Positions 50,001 through 62,000 of a DNA stretch of 64,000 bases are shown piece after piece. Source of the stretch: Fragum whitleyi (Eukaryota > Mollusca > Bivalvia > Cardiida > Cardiidae); assembly GCA_948146395.1 (NCBI GenBank), contig OX411552.1, forward strand, positions 55,230,399 through 55,294,398, written 5' to 3'. The position numbers and the translations under genes were made by a program. Position 1 is the stretch's first letter; each line of letters starts with the position of its first letter. The notes under the pieces are model-generated. The model saw only the letters and a list, made by a program, of their open reading frames with translations, did not search any database and was not told the DNA's origin.

Positions 50001-53000
50001 TTTTGAGTGATAGTCCAACACACTAGCAACTGCATAATGATAGCAGCAATAGAGTTTTGATGGGTCAGCCCAAAACTATTGTAAGTGCCTATATATTTAT
50101 AGGCACTTACAATAGTTTTGTTCTTACCTCTTTGCCAAATATTTCACATAGGTGACTTTGAACCTGTCACCTTTTGCACTGAAAATTGTACTGGTTTTAT
50201 TTTGTTTGTTTGTACGGGTCTTCACACCATTTTAAACAATTTGTTGTTACTTAGCAGTAGCTCTGGTGAACCTACCCATGATTACCTATCATTTCTTAAA
50301 CCAGTTTAACAATAACATTTCTTCCAAATAACTAGCTGCCTATTCCATTCAGATGAACAACTTACATACACCCATTGGGGGGAGACAATAAAACTTTTCA
50401 TTGTGACTTTTGTAAAATGTTGTATTAAATTTTGCCAAGCCAGGGATTCAGCTCACAAACTCAGGCCTAGCAGGTCATGTCATGTTTTTTAAAAGATGAA
50501 CCCCACTTCATCTCTCACTAGCTGTACTCCTTATGAAATAATTTTAACCTATCTTATCCTTCTAAATGACTTTAAGAAAACATAAATGGTTTTCACATCA
50601 CACAAAATTGTGTGCAAATAGCAGGCTCATGATAGTGTGAGTTTGATGGCTCAGTGCAAAACAGTTCTAACTGCCTATAAATGTATAGTAAGTTACAATT
50701 GTTTCACAGTGACCCATCAAGTTGCTTTGATGACCATCAGTAATACTCTTTTCCAATGATTCCAAGAAGCAGTGTTTATTCTAGGATTTCATAACTGTGG
50801 GGGATTTAAGCACAAAATTGAAGCAATTGAGAAATAGCTAGTATTCTATACTCTATGTTCATAGTAAAAAATCCTCCACAAATTTAGAAAATATGGAATG
50901 TCTTTGAAAAATATGGGGCAATCCCCAAATCCCCTGCCTAGAATAAACACTGAAGAAGAACCACTCTATTTACCAAAGGAACAATCATTATTATCAGACA
51001 ATCATCCTGCGTCATTCAATCATGTTTAATCACTTGTCAATAATAATTGAATTTTTTTGTAATATTTATATATTTAATGTTTTCTCACCTGTTATATTAT
51101 AATTCTGTTTGGTGAGCAGTCTAGCCTCCTGGGTCACTGTATCTATTGGAACACTGAAATTTAACATTGTGTTTGATAAGCCATAACATTCATTTTTAAA
51201 ACTTTAAAAATGGTTTTTAGACAAAATTCAATTGTGACCTTTATCTTTGACTTTCATGACTCAAAAACAAACTGGAACTTCCTATGGGCATCAATTATAT
51301 AAATTTTCATGATTCTAGGTTACTTTGTTCTTAAGTAAGAATCCAGAAAAAAAGTCTGTGTATACCAATTATTCCATTATATGTTATTTCATGCTTCTGC
51401 ATGTCGGTGATCATCGAGACCCAATAAAGGTTTAATAATATCCTTCAAATCAGTAAACTCTCGAAAAAGTTTGACCTTGAAAGAAAGCCTTGACTTTGGT
51501 ATATTCTCATGCATATCAATGAGATCATCCCTACCAAAAATGAGCAATGCATCTCAGATATATAGGCTTGAAGAAATTTGAAATCTCTAAGTCTTTGTGT
51601 TAACTTTAATCTTAATAAATGATTTTGACCTTAACACCCTCAAAAATATGAATTAACCCTATGTTCCGTAATAAGTAATTCATACTTATGCATGTAGGTG
51701 TTCACATAAAGATTTAATAATAACCTTAAAATCAGATAATTTTTTTTAACTCTCAAAAAAGTTTGACCTGGAAAGATAGCCTTGACTTTGTTATCTTTGC
51801 ATGCATATCGATAAGATCATCATACCACAATTGAGCAATGCATCTCAGATAGACTTGAAGAAATTTGAAAAAAAGTCTTTGTGTTAACTTTGATCTTAAC
51901 CCTTGTCATGTTGAATGAAAAATCTTTGAAAAATTTTAACAAAATCAAAGTGCTCAGGGCTCTGCATGCACTAAAAGTGAGTCGGTACTCCTTTTGAAAA
52001 CTAAATTTTTAAGCTTTTCTTGTTTCAAAAAAAGGAAAAACAGGTGGTATAGACAAAAATCAGACTGCACATTATGTGCAGGCTGATAGTTGTCTATAGC
52101 TCCTGCCAAGGCAGAAATATTCTGGGTCCAGCATGACAAGGGTTAAAATATGACTTTGACATTTGCGTTTTTTTTTTTTTCAATTTGGCTTGTATTATAA
52201 AAAAGATTAATAAATCATACCTATAAATACTTTCGTTTATCGAAAAGTACACTTCTCTGTATTTCATGTTGATGTCAAACCAGGAGATCGTTTTGTTTTC
52301 TGGGGCCGTATAAAAACACGTTGGATTGGCGCCCTTGTGATCGCTCAGGACCTGTATACTGACGATACACAACTTGTCGCCTGTGTTGATGACAATACCT
52401 CGATGGTATGGGTATCCGAATGCTGAAAATATTTCAGGTTCTTGTAATATATTGTAATTTATCATTACGATATAATGACTATACAAATATCCATATGATA
52501 ACATCCCATGATATTACGAATTATATGTGACCTGTCACATGAAAAGGAACCATCTGAGTAGTGCATAAAATGTCGACCCATGTCAGACTGCTAGGACTAC
52601 TCAGATTGACTACGGTCGAAACTTTTCACACCTTGCTCATGTTCTGAATCACGAATGATCAATCTATCTTCCTGTGAAAGAATTTTTGAATTGCTACCTT
52701 TGATTGACCTGTGTTGGTCCCAATCTCTTTTTCAATTATTTGTTTCACAGAGATCCCAGATGGTCCCTTTTAGCGTGACAAGTCATGTACAAGGCTAAGA
52801 GGACACTCTTGGGGCCCCTTAACCCTCCTCATGCTGTAAACAACATATTCCTACTATTTGCAAAGTTTTGTCAGACAGTATAGATTAAGATCAGCCTGCA
52901 CTTCTGTGCAGTCTGATCTTAACCTACACTGCCTGCTTTTTACTTAATTATTGTGAGTAAAAACTTGAGCCAGTCTGGCCGAAGTGTCTTTAAATCAAAG

Positions 53001-56000
53001 AAATTTGGCACTGAAAAAATATTTTTTAAAAAAAAATATGTTTAAACATATATAGGCCTGTCTAGCACATTCAAATTTATACACAATCAGAAGGTGACAA
53101 TTAAGGAATATAAAGAATAAAGGTGATTTTTATGAGAACTGTGACAAAAGATGAATATCCTCCGTCTTCTCCCTTTTTATGATTGAGCGTTGGTGAATAA
53201 TCAAAACATTGTAACTACAGCTTGAAAAAGCTGTAGTTTCGATGTTATGATCATTAATCAAAAATTTTTTCAACAGAGGATTATTTCTTTTATGCACTTG
53301 CGTAAATTGCGTACTGGAAGTTAGGCCCTTGATATAAACAAGGGATTGGACTCTACAGAGGCCCTTCAAGCCCCCTTCTTCATTTGAATGTTTTCTTGTA
53401 CATTTTAATAGCTATTTTTCTTAGGTTAAATGCTCTACAGCGATCCAAATAGAAATGTGTAAGTGTATCAAACTTCAAAGTCCAAAATTAATGCCAAAAT
53501 TGATCACTCAGGTACAGATGTCTATGTCACCCCTAAAATGAAATTTGGAGACTAATTGATTGATTGATTTGAGCTTAATGTCACTTTCAACATTTTTTCA
53601 GTTATATCGAAATATATATATACATCGTGGCGGCTGAAGCACCTAACAATGCATATTTCTCTCACCAGTACAAGCATCACATCCTTCCCTAGAGTCCAGC
53701 TGCTATCTCACATATGTCTACGATTATCAACCCATTGGTGAGAGACAAGTATTTGGAAAGAATGAGTGCCTCCACCTCTAGATTGACAGTCCGACATGCT
53801 ACCAGCTGCCCTATGACGGCAGCTCCGGAGACTAATTCAGCATAATGTCAACACTCTTGATCTATCAGGTAAAATTTATTATATTTATTAACTTACATGC
53901 ATTAAAATTTATTATTTTTCTGTGCTCAATACCGCTTACCTGTGCAAGTTTTCAAATCTCCGTTCAGTAAATATCCATCCCTACACAGACATGTAGGAAA
54001 AGGTTTACCCGGCTCTTTCACACAAATATCTTGACATCCGTAGTTCACACATGCTTCTAGAGAATACAGAAATATGGAATTAGTATAATCATAGTTTCAG
54101 ATAACCATTCAGTAATTATCTATAGGTGTATCTATAGAGGTTTACTTGGCATTTTAATACCTAGTTGCAGAAAATTGAAAAATGGTATTGAAATATCATG
54201 ACATCCATGATAGTTCATACATGCTTCTTGATAATCCAGAAATGAGAAATATGTATATTTTTATATAAATATTCAGTTCATATATCCATCTCTTCATACT
54301 GTATTTCTCTTTATAAACTCTCCCGAGAGCTATACATAGCATGTTCAGGGAGCTTTTATATAGTATGCATTTTCTGATTTAAACAATCATTAAAATTTAT
54401 GTCTTTTAGGCCCCTTTCCCTTTAATTTGAGCTGAAGTTTCTCTAAAGAATTATATGAATGATTGTTTATAGGAAATTCATCTCAAATTAGAGAAGTCTC
54501 AAAAAATTCCTAGAGTTTAGGCATTAGAAGTGTGTTTTCTGAGAAAAAAATTTAGGGGTGCTATTTTAAGGGAGGGCGCTATAATTAGAGGAAATATGGT
54601 AGATAATTTCAGTGCTTGGATCTTTCACACCAATATCTTGCCATCCATAGTTCTTACATGCTTCTGTACAACACAAATCAAGAATTAGTTACACAATTAC
54701 ACACTAGTGTAGGGCTGACACTGGCTTCTGATTGAGCTAATCAACTTATAAATTTCATAATAGATTATAAACAAGAGATGTTTGTAAAACATTTATGCCC
54801 CCCTCCCCCCAATAGAGCAGGTCAATGGTGTATTATTTGTCAATTAACAAAGGTCAATAACTAAAGGATATGATGAGAAGAGTCACACTTCTTGTGCACA
54901 GCACTTCTCCTAAATATAAGATCTATCAACCCATGAAATTTCATAATTCTAGCTTGCATAATTTTTAAGATATGATCCAGACAAAAATCAATTTATGAAT
55001 CTAACAAGGGGCAACAACAGTTGTACACTGCACTTCTCTTCAATGAGATCTATCCACTTGTGTAGTTTTATGATTATAGCTTGCATACTTTTTGAGATAT
55101 ATGCTCTGGACAAAAATCAACGTAAAAATCTTCAAAGGGCAACAACGCAAAAGAATGACAAGAAGAGTTATAGATCTTGTGTACTGCACTTCTCAATGAG
55201 ATCTATCCACCCATGAAGTTTCATGATCGCTATCGTATTTTTTGATATATGCTCCAGACAAACTTCAAGAATATATTTCTACAAATGGCAATTACTAAAC
55301 AAGAGGACCATGATGGTTCTATATTGCTCACTTGAGTTGTCAACTCATAACTTGTCTACCATGTTATAAATACCAGAGATTGTTTGATGTACATTTAGGG
55401 TGATTTTGAAAGAAACAGACTTTTATTTCATCCTACTTCAATTTTTCCTAAGATTTTAGGCAATTTGGGGCTGTTCTGTTACCATGGCAACTGTTAAAGA
55501 GCTTCACCCTAGAAACATCCTTGCCAAGTTTCTGCTTGATTGGCCAACTGTTTTAGGAGGAGATGATGTTTGAAGAAATTGTTGACAGACGACTGGACAA
55601 CTGGACAGAAAGACAGACAGAAGGATGATGGACAGGCGACAGAGGGTGAGTAATCACAATAGCTCACCTTGAGCACTTTAAGTTTAAAAATAAGCACGGT
55701 AGAGTTACCGTACTTATGCACTGCACTTCCCTTTGATATTATCTATTAACCCATGATGTTTCAAGACCATATCTATTAAACTTTCTGAGATATGCTCCAG
55801 ACAAACTTCAAGAATGAAAATCAAGAAAGAGAAAACCCCCAAAGATTAGCAAGGTAGAGTTACAGTTCTTATGCTCTGCACTTTCTGTTGATGTGATTTA
55901 TCAACCCGTGAAAGTTCATGACCATAGCTATTATACTATCTGAGATATGCACCAGACAAACTTCAAGTATGAAAAATCAACAAAAGGCAATAACTCCATA

Positions 56001-59000
56001 AAATAAGCAGGGTAGAGTTACAGTTCTAATGCATTGCACTTTCCCTTGAGTGATCTATCCACCCATGAAGTCTCATGACGATAGGTTTTATACTTTCTGA
56101 GATATGCTCCAGACAGGAATGGTAAATGGACGGACAGACATACTAAGAAGCACAAAGCAATATACCCCCTCATCTTTGAAAGGGGGGGGGGGTAGGTGTC
56201 ACGATAATCAATACCTTGTAGCCTTTAAGGTGGCAATGGACAGCGGCCTCCTGACTCTATAAACCGGAAGAGGGTTTTCGTTTATTTTGCGGCTCTTTTG
56301 CGCGTTGTTTAAAAAGACCGGTTTTCGTAAGATTCTATTTATGGAAATAACGTAGAATAATGATGGTAAAACTTCATATTCTAGCTTCTTTTCAACATTT
56401 GATATTAATTGAATGACCGGATCATTATATTTAACAATAAAAATGCGTTAAAACCGTCATTCGATTAGGAGGGGTCATTGTAAAATAACGAAAAACTTTC
56501 TTTTTTGCATGGAAAGGTATGCTGAATTTTTTACCATATAAAGGAAAAATGTGGGTTATAAACATATCGGAAAATAAGAAAAATTCATTGGGTAATTTCT
56601 TCATAAAATAGGTTTTTGTGGCATTTTTACCCAGTAAAATTACAAAAATTAGTGAATTTTTACTTTTTGAAGGCAAATTGTGCAAATGCAATTGATCAAA
56701 GAGAAATTTTCTTGTCAATAGCCATTGTGTACATGGTTAAGGTCTATCAAAATGTATGTGTTTTATATGTATAACCTTGTACTGAGTTTATACTCGACTT
56801 AAAACGAATATAACTGTTTACAGAAAAATGGCCTATACCACTCAAGGGCAGATGACTCTAGCATGAAAACGAGCGTGGAAAGGTACCTTCAAATTTTGAT
56901 ATAATGACTACACAATGTTAATCTATAACATATGTGACCAAGAAAAAAATTCATTGGGCGGAAAAAAATGACGCCATGTGTCCATTGCTACCTTAAGTAA
57001 TTGGCAATGTTAAGTTTTTTGTAAAGTTCTGCAGACAAAAAGACAGACAGACAATGGTAAAATAATGTGACCAAAATTTCGATGCGCGGGCATAAAAACC
57101 TATAGATAGTTGATCTTGCTCAAGTGACCATTCATTATGTCACCACTAGCATTAGCAACCATTATCAAAAGATAATTATCTTCATCTTAAAAATGATCAT
57201 TCTACCTTCCTGTTTAAGATCTTTAGCAATTTAACCATGGATTGACTCTACCAAATCCAATCTCTGTTACCATTTTTTTTTATTTTACAGAGTTTCCATT
57301 CCAAGGTCTATTTTAGTAATACAGGTCGAAAATACAGATGATCTCATACTTTTCTCCTCTGCAGCCGGTTGTTTCTGTTTGGCGTAGGTACATGATCCAT
57401 AATATGTTTCCGATGAACTCTGTAACCTCTCTGCTACTTCCTGTCCTGTTGTTCCGTTGATAAAAAAAGCGTTGTACCTCTCGATATCTGTAGCCACTAC
57501 CACACCCTGTAATCATCAGACAATTGTGTAACATGATTACCAGAGCCACATCATTCACTGCTGCACAATTTTTTTTTTATCTTATAACTATACAAATATC
57601 CGTGTGATAACATCCCATATGATATTTTCTATGATATCCCATAGTTATTTTTAGAACATGATATAATGTGGTTATTTTCAGAAACTCGCATTTCAGTTAG
57701 AAACACCGATGAAAACAAGACAAATAATAAGTTATAAGATAATTATAATACATACTTAGTGTATTGTATAAAATTTTTTTAAAAACTTGATTTCAGAATT
57801 GATAATTGTCTCGGCAGAGCCTCTACAATTTTCAATTCTCCCAACCTCGTTAGATTTTTTTTTTCATATAATATACTAAGTACGTATTATATATTAATCA
57901 TGCATTGAATAACATTACATGATATCAGACAGTCTATTTTTATAAACAATTTCAATACACTTTAACCTGAATTTCTTTAATTTTAAAGGGTTTCTTATAA
58001 TTCAGCACAAGAAAATGATTGCATGATAAATAAAATAACATGTAAGTGTCATAAATATCATTGTTATCTGGTCTCGGATGGGAGAAATTATCATGACTTT
58101 GCAAAGCCTCATCCTGATAAATTCTCCCAACCTCAACCAGATAACATTGATATTTTAAGACAATAACATTCTCTATAACAAAGGCCCCTTTTTCTGTGAC
58201 ATAGTATCACAAAAAGGGCAACAATAAGAGCATGGTTATAAGATTGTTTGTTTGAATGGGGTTTTATGCCGCTTTCAACAATGTTTCAGTTATATCGCGG
58301 ACGCTGGAGCACCTAACAACGGATTCCTGGTATACATGTTTCTCTCACCAGTACAACCACCACATCCTTTCCTAGCCTCCAGCTGTTATCTCACATAGGT
58401 CTAGGATTATCAACCCATTAGCGAGAGACAAAAAGTCAGAGAGGATGAGTGCCGCCACCAGGGGTCGAACCCAGGACATCTAGATTGATAAAACGACGAC
58501 CAGGTGCACTATGATGGCAGCTACGGCCATACCATAAAAACATTCTGGTCTTATGCAAATCTGTGTATAATTTAAGTAGGAGCTATGTCAACAAGAATTG
58601 GGCGTATGGACATACCAATTGGATACCAATAACCATTTACCTTCACAGTATGTAACAAGACTGCCAGAGTCAAACTTGTGTTCACAAGATTTTTTTATAT
58701 GAAGGCTCCTTTTTCCATAATGTGGCTGAAATTCACCAAACTGTGACAATATGCCCAAGGTCAGGTGTCTAGGAACATTTTGTAAAAAATTTCTTCCAAA
58801 TGGGTCCATAAATGAGGGAGGAGTTGTGTTCATGTAAAGTACAGGCTGACGTATGTACATTTTGAAATTGGGACAGACAGATAGACGGAAAAGATGATAC
58901 CTTTGGCAGCATATAAAAACTAGAATAACCATTATCCTGCTGAATTTAAATTTTGCTTCAAACTAATTATATTTTCCAATTTTAGGGACATTTCAACATA

Positions 59001-62000
59001 TTTGGTTTAAGTTTTTTTTTAACAATGATTAAGTAAAGAATGAGAAAACAGGCATTGTAGACTAAGATCTTAGATAAGAGGGATCAGTTGTCTTTATCAT
59101 GTAACAATAATATCTCTCTTTACCACTTGGTTTTCTCTCCTCTAGCTTAAATCTTTAGGGAATTTAGTTTTTACTCGGCTTTTTAATATTGTCTCAATAT
59201 GATTGAATTATTATCAATGTAACCGATACAATACAATTTCAAATTGTGGAATTCAATAAACAACATCTTTAATTGGTCAAGACTGGACAATATTCAACAA
59301 GGTTTCAGTATTATTTCCAATACTATGGCAAATTAAAACAGTGATTGTGCAACCAGCCCTAAGTTCAGGATGACAAAAGGTGCAAACTGGCAGCAAAATA
59401 CTCCCTGCTTTGCACGTACACTTGCGTGCAAAGCAAGGTATATTTTGCTAACAGTTACCACACAGCACTGATCAAGGGGTGTGTATGAAATAGTTTAATT
59501 ATGTTTGTCCAATTGCTTCATGCAAATTAATGTACAATCTAAGATCAGAAACAGTTTACCTTACCTTAAATAAACTAATGTCATAGAAGAATGCATAGGA
59601 AAATCTGTAAAATATCTGTCTTTTGGTTCCATCATATTCTGCAGAGTAAATCGCCTTCCTGAATAATTACATTTCATTCAATATGTTAGTCTTGCTAAAT
59701 GGATACCATATCTAAGATTTGACCTACTTTTTGACCCAGCATGACCTATTCTTTTAATTGGCCTAAATATCTTTAAGGTTCCTCAATGGATTCCTGGTAT
59801 TTCCAACACCAGTACTACCATCACATCCTTTCCTAGCTTCCAGCTGCTATACCATAGGTCGAGGATTATCAACCCATTGGTGGGAGACAAATAGTCGGAA
59901 AGAATGAGTGCCACCTTCGGGGATCGAACCCAGGATCTCTAGTTTGACAGTCTGACCTGCTACCAACTGTGATAATCAAATGAAAGAAATCCCTATTATC
60001 CCAGAAAAAATATTTTGTGAGAAGTCTCTGAAAATGTCCTTAGTGCAAGAAGATTAATGATGAATTTATCTTCATTGAATTATCAGCGTGTAACTATTGA
60101 GTGAACAACAAAACTTAGATTTTCACGAGTGGAAGAGCTCATGCAAATATTGCTTTTGTTGTTCAGGAATGAAATATCAATCATGATTGATCTTACTCCA
60201 AAAACAAACAATTATTCTATTTCTTTAATGCTTGAATGAGTCAAAATATGAATTTTTTTAAAGTGTATCATTTAGCACATGTTTGCTATACAACGTTCAT
60301 GAATTGCCATTTTTTGGGCTCTTCTTCGATTAAGTCATATAGGGTAAAATGAACAAAACTGAAAGCAGGACAAAAAAGGTATTGATATTTTTCACTGGTA
60401 AGGAGGTTAGTTTATCAAAATAATAATCAATGGTTATTTCTTGATAAACCACCCAAAAGCACTAAAGAAATATCAATAATTTATCTAAAACCCTTGGATA
60501 CTGTCTACATGCCCTCTAGAAATTTATAACTTATATAAATTAGATTTTGATCAGTTCAAAAAGCAAGTCATTTCTTTAAAACCCCAAGGCTTAACATTTG
60601 TTAAAAGCAATTTACATAATTTAAATTATAGATGAAAAATATTATGTATTTCATACGATTTTTTGCTTTAAACACATAATAAACTCTGGTTACGAATTTG
60701 CAATTTTTTTGAAATGGTTTTTCTTTGAGGTTGAGATTAAACTTTAATTTGCTGAATTGTTTTTTTTTTATTATTATTATTATTTTTAAATAATGGTTTC
60801 ATTAGAAAACCTTGGTTAACATTGTGAAAGATCATAAGTTCTGAAATGTTGCAGAATTATTACAGCCGGGTTCACTTTAATGTCATTTCATATAGTTCCC
60901 ACTTTTCATGTAGTCTGCTAGTATGTGACATCTTTCAATTCAGACCAGTCTTAAATTTTAATAAGGGTACAGTAACATAATGTTACAATCAAGGGTGTGA
61001 AAAAACGACTTTTCTCCACTTGTCCTTGGACAAGTAAATGCCAATTTACTACTTGTCCAGGATCAATATGAACTTGCCCACAGAAAAAAAAAGAAAGATT
61101 TTGAGAAAAACATTGTTTTTAATGAAGAAAATGCTGTGACCCAGCATTTTCTTCATTAGAGACAATGTTTTCTCCCTTTTAATACAAACAAAGGGATGAC
61201 TTTTCTCCGAGATCTTTTTGATACAGTTCCAAGATTTACTCTGGTATTTACTTGTCCATGGACAAGTGGCCTAGAAAAATTAACTTGCCTGCACAGTGGA
61301 AAGCCTGTATTAGACAAGTCAGGCATGGGAATTCCTCACCCCTGTTACAATGCACGCCACCACAGATAAAATATGATCTAAATGGGAGAGGGCTAAGAAA
61401 GACAAGCTGATTTATAGCCTGGTTAATTTGACCCGACTTTGACCTCTGTGGAAAAAATGCTTAAATATCAATTACCGATATATTTGATCAATTAACAAAA
61501 TGTGTAATACATTCAATATCCTTTGTTATTCATTCCTATGAAAGCACGTGCAAAGCCGAGTAGGAATAATCAGATTTTAATTCATCTAAATAGCAGGGGT
61601 CAGATTCAAGTCAATAGAACCGCACTATACCTGTCCGTCCAATATATTTTCCTCATTTCTTGATCAAGGACCAGTCCACTTGGCAGAGACAGGCGCCCAT
61701 ATATCAGGTTGTTTTTGGCATTTTCTCCAATCAGAGAGGACCTTCCAATGGATAAAGTTTGTATGTCTGTCCAGAATATGTATCTGCAAATAATAGAGAA
61801 ACATTTGAGTGGAATTAAACTCCATAAGTATTTTGATCATTTCACACAAACTAGAGCACCTAACCATGAACTCAATTAAATTTTTCGCAGGCTAGTTTCT
61901 CTTATCCTTTCCAAGAACTAAGCTGCTTATTCCACATAGCTTTAGGATTTATCCTACAATTGTAAGTGGGAGACAAAAAGATTACAAAAGATAATTCCTG

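Noticed and set aside
52094..52504. 136-codon minus frame as one coding unit
   Set aside because: Only 52221-52422 is exon 6. The ends run through the acceptor CAG and donor GTATGA into introns.
56431..56718. 95-codon frame in the TTAA element as a transposase
   Set aside because: Too short, with no catalytic aspartates or family motifs.
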